Source: CBFHMJ01 sp965656875 (lineage in GTDB: Bacteria; Pseudomonadota; Gammaproteobacteria; Enterobacterales; Alteromonadaceae). Taken from it: DNA of 64,000 nt. The notes below the pieces were generated by a model. That model saw only the letters and a list, made by a program, of their open reading frames with translations, did not search any database and was not told the DNA's origin. The stretch lies in assembly GCA_965656875.1 (NCBI GenBank), contig CBFHMJ010000025.1, positions 1-64,000 on the forward strand. The letters are read 5' to 3'. Made by a program: the position numbers and the translations under genes. Of the stretch, positions 37,719 through 45,410 are shown piece after piece; position 1 is the first letter of the stretch, and every line of letters begins with the position of its first letter.

Positions 37719-38524
37719 CGACAAAACCAGGTAGCATCATTTGTGTTGGCACAGGCATGACACTTGGCGCTCATCTAACCCCGAGAGCCAAAAATTACAT
37801 CGAACAAGCTGACGTGGTCTTTTCTTTGATGTCAGACGGTGTTGTTGAACAATGGATTGAGCAGATGAATGATGATGTCAGAAGTCTGCAACCTTTCTAC
37901 CAGGAAGGTACGTCTCGCATGATCAGTTACCGTAATATGCTTGATGCAATGATGACTGAAGTCCGGGCGGGTAAAAATGTCGTAGGCGCTTTTTACGGCC
38001 ATCCAGGTGTTTTTGCCTGGGTGCCCCATAAAATCATTTCTCAGGCAACGTCTGAAGGCTTTTTCGCTCACATGGAACCGGGTATTTCAGCCGAAGATTG
38101 TCTGATCGCAGATTTAGGCATAGATCCAGGTAAAGATGGATGCATGCAATTAGAAGCCAGTCAATTCATGTTTTATCGTCACTCAGTAGATACCTCTGCC
38201 ACACTAATTCTTTGGCAACCATCAATTGCAGGCGATCAATCTCTGGCGCGATTCAGTACTGGTGATGCTTACCGTAAGCTTTTCGTCGAGAAATTACTGA
38301 CGTTTTACCCTAAAGATCATGTTGTTACATTATACGAAGCACCTACGTTACCAGTATACGACCCCAGAATAGAACAACTCCCTTTACATGCGTTAATAAC
38401 AGCAGACATTCACCTTCATACCACATTAATCATTCCCGCCAGTCGTAAACCAGAGCAGGATACAGCAATGCTCAGCAGGTTGAGTAAACTGGAACAGACT
38501 GACAAAAGCAGCACTCAGTCATAA
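37715..38524 (+). CDS. Split borosin peptide backbone alpha-N-methyltransferase
   Basis: This 269-residue protein has the tetrapyrrole-methylase fold signature (ICVGTGMTLGAHLTPRAKNY). It has segments typical of borosin N-methyltransferases: FYGHPGVFAWVPH (residues 93-105), PGISAEDCLIADLGIDP (122-138) and LILWQPS. Tyr62, Arg68, Tyr72 and Tyr94 sit with the same spacing as the catalytic Tyr/Arg residues I recall for the fungal enzyme OphMA. It should methylate backbone amides of a separate precursor using SAM, as SonM does with SonA in Shewanella. The size equals the free-standing type, with no fused core peptide. It overlaps the protease gene by 4 bp, and two precursor genes follow. Confidence 0.92.
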   Translation: MTTKPGSIICVGTGMTLGAHLTPRAKNYIEQADVVFSLMSDGVVEQWIEQMNDDVRSLQPFYQEGTSRMISYRNMLDAMMTEVRAGKNVVGAFYGHPGVFAWVPHKIISQATSEGFFAHMEPGISAEDCLIADLGIDPGKDGCMQLEASQFMFYRHSVDTSATLILWQPSIAGDQSLARFSTGDAYRKLFVEKLLTFYPKDHVVTLYEAPTLPVYDPRIEQLPLHALITADIHLHTTLIIPASRKPEQDTAMLSRLSKLEQTDKSSTQS

Positions 38525-38648
38525 AAATTATATTAACGCCAGGCAAAATACGAATTAGTGAACTAATATTCATGACAAAACAATAATATAGATCATGCAC
38601 TTGTTAGTTATAACCATCTAAATTATCGCTTAGATAAGGGGAAACGTT

Positions 38649-38906
38649 ATGAATAATCTAATCGACTTACTATCAATCGTCGGTGAAAAGCCTGTTTTCA
38701 GCAAAGAAAATAAAATAGAAACACTCGAAAACGCGATGTTAGATACAAAGATTAAGCAAGCAATTTTAGAAAAAGATGACACAACATTAAATGAATTGCT
38801 GGGTGTCAAACACCGCATTGTCTGTGCAGTACTGCCTGCTGATGTACCAGATAATGATGATGAGCCTGATAACGATAAAATTACCCGTACCACAAAGATC
38901 GCCTGA
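38649..38906 (+). CDS. Borosin precursor peptide 1
   Basis: This 85-residue protein shares its plan with the next small gene: N-terminal helix (IDLLSIVGEKPVF), a helical region about 25-52 (IKQAILEKDD, LNELLGV) that should be the methyltransferase-binding domain, then the predicted core IVCAVLPA (residues 57-64) and an acidic tail (DVPDNDDEPDND). The ribosome site TAAGGGG lies 7 bases before ATG. Predicted methylation sites are in the core; the exact residues are inferred. It lies 124 bp after the methyltransferase gene. Confidence 0.88.
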   Translation: MNNLIDLLSIVGEKPVFSKENKIETLENAMLDTKIKQAILEKDDTTLNELLGVKHRIVCAVLPADVPDNDDEPDNDKITRTTKIA

Positions 38907-38995
38907 TACTTATTGGCATTCATCAATCAGTTTCAACCATGAACGTGCAAATATACACCAGTCACGGCATCACATCCTGACGCCTGACTGACCAT

Positions 38996-39062
38996 AAACC
39001 AGCCAGTTAGACGCAAAATTGTTGTCGCTGGTTTAATTGAAGTAAGGGAAGAAAAACTTCAA
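38996..39062 (+). terminator. Two hairpins between the precursor genes (terminator or attenuator)
   Basis: AAACCAGC / GCTGGTTT (38996-39034) and TTGAAGT / ACTTCAA (39037-39062) follow each other in the 262-bp gap. Neither has a long T run. They may stabilise the first precursor message or reduce transcription into the second precursor and the cyclase. Confidence 0.45.
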
Positions 39063-39168
39063 CTTACACGTGTTTACTATTAACACGAATCAATCAGCCA
39101 TTATGCTGTAACTCTTTATAAATCAATAAAATAATATTTCTATCAACTATTCATTTGAGGGTGTAAAC

Positions 39169-39435
39169 ATGGCAAATGTTATCGACATGCTGGAATCTCT
39201 GGGGCAGGTTCCAAATTTTAATAAAAAAAATGTGCAGGAATTGATTGACATCAGCGTAGCAGATGTTGAAATCAAGCAAGCTTTTCTGTCGAAAGATAAT
39301 GAAAAGTTAAATGAACTAATGGGTGTTCGAAATAAGATCGTCTGCGCCCTGTTACCGGCAAAAGACGATGAACCAGCTCCGCAAGATGATGACGGAGATG
39401 AACCTAAGTCAGATGAGATTAGACGTGCAGTTTAA
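39169..39435 (+). CDS. Borosin precursor peptide 2
   Basis: This 88-residue paralogue of precursor 1 has IDMLESLGQVPNF, IKQAFLSKDN, LNELMGV and the predicted core IVCALLPA at the same residues (57-64). The tail differs (KDDEPAPQDDDGDEP, then a basic end). GAGGG lies 8 bases before the ATG. The core differs from precursor 1 at one residue (Leu for Val), so two related products are expected. The diguanylate cyclase gene starts 4 bp after its stop. Confidence 0.88.
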   Translation: MANVIDMLESLGQVPNFNKKNVQELIDISVADVEIKQAFLSKDNEKLNELMGVRNKIVCALLPAKDDEPAPQDDDGDEPKSDEIRRAV

Positions 39436-39439
39436 AGTC

Positions 39440-41194
39440 ATGACCCGGAAAGCCAGCATTATGCTGGTTTTCCTGTTAACTACTATCACCACCTCCGTAT
39501 TTGCAGATGAAACTGTAAATCTGGAGTCAATGCTTCAAAATGCTGATGCACTGAAAAGTGCTAATCCCCAGCTATTCAGTCAGAAACTGGTCGAATTGGA
39601 AGAATTCAGAGATTCGCTTTCGACAAATCAATCAGACTTTCTCGATTATCTTCACGGTTACCATCAGGCATTTATGGGTAACTTTGAGATCAGTGAAAAT
39701 ATCTATATCGATATATTCATGACAACTAATGATGTCGATTTAAAGTTTAAAGTCGGCTACTCACTTTTTAATGTTTATGCGCTTGGCAGAAAATTTAACA
39801 AGGGCATGAAGTATCTGAATCAATCACTTGCGCTGCTACCCAAGGTTCAAAACAAAGAATATCGAATTACCGGTATTCTGGCCGCAATGATGTTCTATAA
39901 CGAGTTAGGGGAATACAAAAAAGTCCTCGATCTTGAAAAACGCGTCTGGCCGGAGAATCCTGAAGGCCGAAACTTATGTGCGGCCCACACGATGCTGACG
40001 CGAGCTAAATATCACCTCGATATGCTTCGCAACCAGGATGAAGAATTCCATAAAGCAATCAACATTTGTCATGCTCAAAACGAACCTCTTTATGAAAGTC
40101 TGAATCGCATGCACTATGTCAGAATGTTTATCGACGTTGGCGAACTTGAAAAAGCAAAACAAGAATTAAAAGATCACATTGATGTTGCTCTGGCCTCAAA
40201 ATACAAGCTGGTGATTCGTGAATACTATTACCTAATCGCTGCGGTTTACTGGCAACTGGAACAACTTGAACTAGCCAAAAAATACGCCCTCATGGCACTG
40301 GATCAGAATATTTCTACGCCATTTTCTCTGCCGCTCACCATGACCTACAAAATTCTGTATGAAATCGAAAAAACATCAGGAAATCACGAACAGGCACTAA
40401 GGTTTTTTGAGAAATATGCTGAAGCAGATAAAGCCTACTTAAACGATGTTCAGATGCGTAAGCTTGCTGTAGAACTGGCTGAAACTGAATTCATAGAAAA
40501 AAACCGACGCATTCAATTGCTGAATCAAGAGAACAAAGTGCTGGTACTGGAACAAAAGCTTGATGCCAAAACACGAGAACAAAACCGTATTGTCATTCTT
40601 GCGATGTTCTTCCTTATCACGTTACTGGGCATTTGGGGCTGGCGGACTAAGCTCATTCAAAAGCGCTTCCAACGTATAGCTCAAATCGATGAACTGACCG
40701 GTATTTTTAATCGTCGCCAATTTACCGATTTATCTGCCAAAGGTATTGATTTTGCTCGTTCAGCAAAGCAGGTAAACAGTGTCATAATTTTTGATCTGGA
40801 TAAATTTAAATCCATTAATGACAACTATGGACACCCTGTCGGTGACTGGGTCTTAAAAGCGGTTGCTGATGTATGTAAAAAACAAGGGCGTAAAGGTGAC
40901 GTCTTAGGTCGGTTAGGCGGTGAGGAATTCGCTTTTACGCTGATGAACTGTGATCTAAAGGCCGCAAAACTGTTTGCAGAAAAATGCCGCGATGCCATTG
41001 AGAAAATTGATACTTCGCCAAGCGGCTGTACGTTTCAGGTTACAGCCAGTTTTGGAATCTCCGACAGCGCACAATCGGGCTATGAATTGAAAGATCTGAT
41101 ATCCCATGCAGACAAAGCGCTATACGTCGCAAAGGATACTGGCCGAAACCGAGTCGTATTGTACCAACCTATCGATGGCAAAGTAGCGAGTTAA
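39440..41194 (+). CDS. Membrane diguanylate cyclase with periplasmic TPR-like sensor
   Basis: This 584-residue protein has a signal peptide or first membrane helix (about 1-23, MLVFLLTTITTSVFA). A helical repeat region (about 30-370) resembles tetratricopeptide repeats (AKKYALMALDQN, QALRFFEKYAEAD). A membrane segment (about 384-402) and a C-terminal GGDEF domain (about 415-580) with RLGGEEFAF follow. The longer upstream frame overlaps the precursor gene out of frame; the ATG at 39440 puts the signal sequence at the start. Placed 4 bp after precursor 2, it is probably cotranscribed with it. It may make cyclic di-GMP in response to a peptide in the periplasm; that is inference. Confidence 0.88.
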   Translation: MTRKASIMLVFLLTTITTSVFADETVNLESMLQNADALKSANPQLFSQKLVELEEFRDSLSTNQSDFLDYLHGYHQAFMGNFEISENIYIDIFMTTNDVDLKFKVGYSLFNVYALGRKFNKGMKYLNQSLALLPKVQNKEYRITGILAAMMFYNELGEYKKVLDLEKRVWPENPEGRNLCAAHTMLTRAKYHLDMLRNQDEEFHKAINICHAQNEPLYESLNRMHYVRMFIDVGELEKAKQELKDHIDVALASKYKLVIREYYYLIAAVYWQLEQLELAKKYALMALDQNISTPFSLPLTMTYKILYEIEKTSGNHEQALRFFEKYAEADKAYLNDVQMRKLAVELAETEFIEKNRRIQLLNQENKVLVLEQKLDAKTREQNRIVILAMFFLITLLGIWGWRTKLIQKRFQRIAQIDELTGIFNRRQFTDLSAKGIDFARSAKQVNSVIIFDLDKFKSINDNYGHPVGDWVLKAVADVCKKQGRKGDVLGRLGGEEFAFTLMNCDLKAAKLFAEKCRDAIEKIDTSPSGCTFQVTASFGISDSAQSGYELKDLISHADKALYVAKDTGRNRVVLYQPIDGKVAS

Positions 41195-41232
41195 ACATCG
41201 ACCGTTACTACCAATAAGAATTACTTTCAATC

Positions 41233-41256
41233 CAGACCTGTAATCCGTCAGGTCTG
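41233..41256 (+). terminator. Hairpin between the cyclase and the flavoprotein gene
   Basis: Perfect 8-bp repeat CAGACCTG / CAGGTCTG with an 8-base loop. There is no T run, so it may be a weak terminator or a leader hairpin of the next gene. Confidence 0.45.
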
Positions 41257-41276
41257 CTCCAAAGGATGGGTTGTCC

Positions 41277-42356
41277 ATGTTTGATGAACTGTTGAAAACA
41301 CACCACATTACGACCATTAAGCAACTCGATCAGGTCTCTCCCTCTGTCCTCAGACAAACACTTCAGACACAACACATTCCATCCTGGGGATTACGTCATA
41401 ATAGCCACATGGATTTTGATGCTTATCTTGAACAGGGCAGCTTAATTTCGGACATCGGTTATCACTGGCCATCAGCGGGATTAGCCTGTCTGATGCATAA
41501 GCATATTGTTCTTGCACTGAAACGATACGAATCCGCTGCTTCGGTATTTCCTGACGTGCTAAATGCTGTAAGTGAAAATGATGCACTAATTGCTTCGTTG
41601 TCAGCAGAAGGACTTAAGACAAACAATGAGCACTATTCTCCATTAACGCACTCACAGACTAGTGACGGAGACTGGCAATTAACAGGAACAAAAACACCCG
41701 CAACCTTGTGCAACATTGCCGACTATTATTTATGTGTGTCGGTTGATGCATCATCAGTGACCAATGACACCACCGCCGCAATAAAACAAGGCATGGCCGT
41801 CATACCTGATGGTCCGACGTTATCCAGGAATAATGACATATGGCAACTGGAGGTGTTCAATGCATCAGATACACAAGCGATCTGTTTCGATAACACTATA
41901 ATCCCCTTTGACTATATAGTGACTGACGAAATATTGCTGGATAAGCTACTTCATCTCGCCCTGGGAAGTTTTGAATATATGACCATGTGCGCCTATCTGG
42001 GAATCGCTTCAAGGCTTGCTGACAACATTACTCGTACCTATAAACCGTGGTCCGACTTACAGTTTGCAATTGCCCGTATTACTATGTTCAGGCAAACACA
42101 GTTGCCAGTCATTGCTGAACAATCATTTCAGGCCGATACCAATAAGCAGGCAAGAGATTTTGTGCAATCATCAAGGTATTTCCTTGAACGATTAATTGAC
42201 GAGTTAGTTTCAGCCACTCAGAAACACATGAGTGCTAATTTGCTGGTATCGAATCCCGATTATCAGCACCTGATAAACACTGTTAACATGCTCAGGTATC
42301 ATCCAAGGTCAGAGAAAAAATACACTCGACGGTTTCTGCCCAAATTTGACTGTTAA
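41277..42356 (+). CDS. Acyl-CoA-dehydrogenase-like flavoprotein
   Basis: This 359-residue protein resembles the acyl-CoA dehydrogenase superfamily: N-terminal helical domain, the middle beta domain (TSDGDWQLTGTKTPATLCNIADYYLC, where the typical pattern G-W-L-G-K-x-N-x-A is partly kept), and a C-terminal helical domain. Conservation is weak and I cannot place the catalytic Glu. The ATG at 41277 follows AAAGGATGGG. It lies 82 bp after the cyclase and may be a tailoring oxidase of the borosin locus or an unrelated enzyme. Confidence 0.6.
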   Translation: MFDELLKTHHITTIKQLDQVSPSVLRQTLQTQHIPSWGLRHNSHMDFDAYLEQGSLISDIGYHWPSAGLACLMHKHIVLALKRYESAASVFPDVLNAVSENDALIASLSAEGLKTNNEHYSPLTHSQTSDGDWQLTGTKTPATLCNIADYYLCVSVDASSVTNDTTAAIKQGMAVIPDGPTLSRNNDIWQLEVFNASDTQAICFDNTIIPFDYIVTDEILLDKLLHLALGSFEYMTMCAYLGIASRLADNITRTYKPWSDLQFAIARITMFRQTQLPVIAEQSFQADTNKQARDFVQSSRYFLERLIDELVSATQKHMSANLLVSNPDYQHLINTVNMLRYHPRSEKKYTRRFLPKFDC

Positions 42357-42686
42357 CGGTGACGAACCACTACAGTTCACCGCATCTGTGAACATTGTAA
42401 GGTGCTATTTAGCTCGAATTAAGCGACATTCAGGCCAAGTGCAAGACAGAAGACTCAGCTATTCAGGGTTGATGTCGTAAAGCGCACGGTAAATCGCGAC
42501 AAACAGCTGAAAAAACGCTATCAATGCTCAACAGATCCTGATGAATTATCGCTAAGACACCAGTTTCAGGGAATTTTTAATTGCTTTATATAGCAATTAG
42601 TGATTCTATGACCTGTCTTAATCAACTATAATCTTTCACCCGCTAACGGCGTCATCCAACTGCTTATGTGCTGAAGGTTAACAAGA
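42357..42686. other. Gap with two hairpins, no gene
   Basis: A weak 6-bp repeat (CGGTGA / TCACCG, 42358-42382) follows the flavoprotein gene. A 7-bp repeat (AATTGCT / AGCAATT) lies at 42579-42598, before the DUF3334 gene. Nothing else is seen. Confidence 0.4.
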
Positions 42687-43367
42687 ATGGATAAAACAAA
42701 AGTCGTATCAACAGAAGATATTTTACTTACGCTTTGTAATTCTGTTGTCAAAGTATTAAATACCGCCACCAGTCGTGAGATTGGCTATTCTCCAATGATT
42801 CAGAAAATCACAAAAACCTGCCTTCGCCCTGATATCGGCTGTTTTGTGCTATTTACAGGCGGTTTCTCAGGACTGGTAGTGCTAAACTTCTCTTCTGGCG
42901 CCGCAATGGATATTTACCGTAATTACATGATTAACATGGGAATTCCGGAAGAAGAACTTGCTGCTCAATACACATCTGATGATGTTGCTAATGTACTGGG
43001 TGAGCTGATGAACCAAATCGTTGGTGACTTTACCGGTAAAGTTGGCAAAGAGTTACAAACGTCTATCAATCAAAACCAACCTAAAATGTTGACCATTAAC
43101 CAACAGGTTACTATGTCAATCGGTACCAGTCTTGACCGTCCTCAATCTCGTCGTGTTGCCTTCAAGACAGACAGCCACAATATGTTCTACCTTGAGCTGT
43201 CAATGGACAAAACTGAATTCATCAAACTTAGAGATTTTGAACCTGACGAAGATATTGATCCGGATGCAATCATTGCTAATTCTGGAGCAACGTCTTCTAG
43301 TTCAGATAATGTCGTTGCGGATGTTGATGAAATCGATGACGACTTTATGGATTCACTGGGTATTTAA
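42687..43367 (+). CDS. CheX-like protein (DUF3334)
   Basis: This 226-residue protein resembles the DUF3334 family, which has a CheX/CheC-like fold: DIGCFVLFTGGFSGLVVLNF, then NVLGELMNQIVGDFTGKV (related to the CheX E-x2-N-type motif). The C-terminal 45 residues are acidic and low-complexity. Such proteins are common near chemotaxis genes in Vibrio and Shewanella. A phosphatase or binding role is likely but not shown. Confidence 0.7.
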   Translation: MDKTKVVSTEDILLTLCNSVVKVLNTATSREIGYSPMIQKITKTCLRPDIGCFVLFTGGFSGLVVLNFSSGAAMDIYRNYMINMGIPEEELAAQYTSDDVANVLGELMNQIVGDFTGKVGKELQTSINQNQPKMLTINQQVTMSIGTSLDRPQSRRVAFKTDSHNMFYLELSMDKTEFIKLRDFEPDEDIDPDAIIANSGATSSSSDNVVADVDEIDDDFMDSLGI

Positions 43368-43380
43368 TCCCCGGTGTATG

Positions 43381-43415
43381 GAATCGGCAGATATGATTAC
43401 GCTGCCGATTCTTAA
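43381..43415 (+). terminator. Hairpin after the CheX-like gene
   Basis: A perfect 10-bp stem (GAATCGGCAG / CTGCCGATTC, 43381-43411) with an 11-base loop, 13 bp after the stop codon. The rest of the 335-bp gap to 43703 is AT-rich, and I see nothing else in it. Confidence 0.65.
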
Positions 43416-43702
43416 AACATTGAAAAATAACAATTTTTAATTTATTCCCGCCAAATAACCCACCTACTTTTCCATTTTTGTCTGTTTTTAAGAGCAAAAA
43501 CGGCTAAAAGATTACAAAAGGTTAAAAAAACCTCATATTTGTTCCTTCTCCTATATAAAAAAACATTACTACATTTCATTAACATTAAATAATATTGAAA
43601 TTGACACAGTTCACCCTATTGAAATAATAATAGACTATCAGCGAATGGTGCTCATTCGTTGTACAGGATTATGGAACTTAAATCAGACAATGCAGTAGTA
43701 AG

Positions 43703-44266
43703 ATGTCGTATATTCAGCTTTATATGGAAATCGCGCCTCAACTTAGTATCTGGTCACCATTTTTTAATGGACTGGCGTTTCTACTTGCGGTTTTTAAATT
43801 CAAACAAATCAATTCCTATTTTCTCGCCGTTTGTATTCTGACAATCAGCAATAGCATGTTGGTTCTCCACACAAAGGAATTTTCAACATTCTGGCAGCTT
43901 CTGTCACCAACAGCAGCCACCAGCCTGGAAACCCTGGGACAGACAACCTATTTGATATTCTTTTTACTGACCGAATTAATCAGTATTCTGTTAATCGCGG
44001 TTTTACACAGAAAACAACAAATTACACCACATATAGGCGCTGATATCGTTGTCTACTATTTCTACTTTATGGCATTAACCACCACAATCTTGCTGGTAGA
44101 ACACCTTGCTTTCCCATCTGATTCGGCCAGAACGTTCAGCATTCAGTTACAAGCAATTGCAACCGTTTCTTGCAGTCTGGTTATCGTAATCGCACCGGCG
44201 TTAATCGATTTTCGCAATGACTTTGTTTTGAGACGTATGACAGGAGTTAAACAATGGACCATCTAA
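43703..44266 (+). CDS. Hypothetical membrane protein
   Basis: I do not recognise this 187-residue protein. It has about five hydrophobic segments (about residues 15-32, 38-52, 78-98, 112-135, 145-165), for example TYLIFFLLTELISILLIAVL. It overlaps the next small gene by 13 bp, so the two are coupled and may form a complex. Confidence 0.6.
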   Translation: MSYIQLYMEIAPQLSIWSPFFNGLAFLLAVFKFKQINSYFLAVCILTISNSMLVLHTKEFSTFWQLLSPTAATSLETLGQTTYLIFFLLTELISILLIAVLHRKQQITPHIGADIVVYYFYFMALTTTILLVEHLAFPSDSARTFSIQLQAIATVSCSLVIVIAPALIDFRNDFVLRRMTGVKQWTI

Positions 44267-44520
44267 CGACACTATTGCTCATCTGGCTAATCCCTACAGT
44301 TGTTTTACGCTATTACTTCGTACAAAAGCATCACATTGCCAAATCAGAGCAAGTCGCAAAACGACTCACCGATATCAGACAATCAGTAATGACAGAAAGA
44401 GATAAGATCCTGAATATGCAGCCGGGCGAAACGCAAATGGTGGCTATTCAAATTTGGAAGAAGCAACTCAATCAGTATTTAAGCGATGAAACAACGCTTA
44501 ACAGCAATCCTAAAATCTGA
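44254..44520 (+). CDS. Small membrane-anchored hypothetical protein
   Basis: This 88-residue protein has one N-terminal hydrophobic segment (LTTLLLIWLIPTVVLRYYFV) and a polar helical rest. It overlaps the preceding membrane protein gene by 13 bp. Its 3' end overlaps the convergent lipoprotein gene by 11 bp. No family is recognised. Confidence 0.55.
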   Translation: MDHLTTLLLIWLIPTVVLRYYFVQKHHIAKSEQVAKRLTDIRQSVMTERDKILNMQPGETQMVAIQIWKKQLNQYLSDETTLNSNPKI

Positions 44521-45286
44521 CTTTAATCTCAAATGAAAGCTTCTTTAATGAGGGTTTCAGACGCATTGATACATTATCATCACCACTCAATGCATCATGG
44601 AAAAACACATTAAGAAAGTTACCTAATGCAGCACCTAACAAAACTTCAGCTGGATGTGGCCGTTCTTCATCAAGCCGAAGTTGCTCACGCCGATCAGGCG
44701 TTGATAGCCTCAGTCCAACCAGTTGTGGCCGAAACATACTTCCGGAGCTTCCTCCTGATGAGACCGGTCTGACAGGTAAACCACCACCAGCTCCATCTGT
44801 CGTCTGTCCAATGACACCGTAGAACTCCGAAGCATTGAACGACATACTAAAATAGTCGAATTCATTGCCTTGAAAACCCTGCCGATTACTTTCAAGAGAC
44901 CAGTTGTTATAGGGGTCAGCAAGCATCAGTAAGTTTTGCATGAATACCCAGGTGAGTTTCAACTCTGCATTATCTTCAGGTCCTGGATACGATGAGATTC
45001 GACTGATGTAGCGAGAGGAAGTAGTGAATTCGGGTTGCATAACGGCAGTGTTTGATAAGGAGACCTGATTTGTTGTTGATTGCAAGCTGGCAACATCGTT
45101 TTCCAGCTTACCAGCTTTAATCACTGCGGCACTGGCGATAGGAACCCAGGTTTGAGGATCTGAGATCGCATTCGTCGCGGCTTGCCTCCATTGCTCACCT
45201 GACGGTGCTCTGACCGATTTACAGCCGGAGATAACACTCAAGACAGCAGATAACAACAATATCTGGTGAACTGAACAATACGACAT
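44510..45286 (-). CDS. PAP2-derived lipoprotein lacking catalytic motifs
   Basis: This 258-residue protein has a lipoprotein signal (lipobox VISGC). It begins like PAP2 phosphatase lipoproteins (QWRQAATNAISDPQTWVPIA) and ends with the matching C-terminal segment (HPAEVLLGAALGNFLNVFFHDAL). The PAP2 motifs KxxxxxxRP and PSGH are absent from the middle, and the third motif keeps His but has Glu in place of Asp. I think it is a non-catalytic remnant or repurposed protein. The ATG at 45286 follows GGAGGT. Confidence 0.55.
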   Translation of the reverse strand: MSYCSVHQILLLSAVLSVISGCKSVRAPSGEQWRQAATNAISDPQTWVPIASAAVIKAGKLENDVASLQSTTNQVSLSNTAVMQPEFTTSSRYISRISSYPGPEDNAELKLTWVFMQNLLMLADPYNNWSLESNRQGFQGNEFDYFSMSFNASEFYGVIGQTTDGAGGGLPVRPVSSGGSSGSMFRPQLVGLRLSTPDRREQLRLDEERPHPAEVLLGAALGNFLNVFFHDALSGDDNVSMRLKPSLKKLSFEIKVRF

Positions 45287-45410
45287 AGAACACCTCCGCA
45301 TACCCGTTAATACCAGTATAGAAAATGTGCAGACTATGTGTAGTAAAATCCGTTTGATATAAAAAATTGATTTATTAGAGCAATTTCTCTCTCTATATAT
45401 AAATAACCAG

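Noticed and set aside
37715..38524. Reading the methyltransferase as a cobalamin or siroheme enzyme
   Set aside because: No cobalamin or siroheme genes are near it, the borosin segments match better, and precursor genes follow.
38791..38991. Overlapping 66-residue frame on the plus strand
   Set aside because: It is out of frame within the precursor gene and has no ribosome site or homology pattern.
39323..39439. Longer frame before the diguanylate cyclase
   Set aside because: It overlaps precursor 2 out of frame and hides the signal peptide; ATG 39440 is better.
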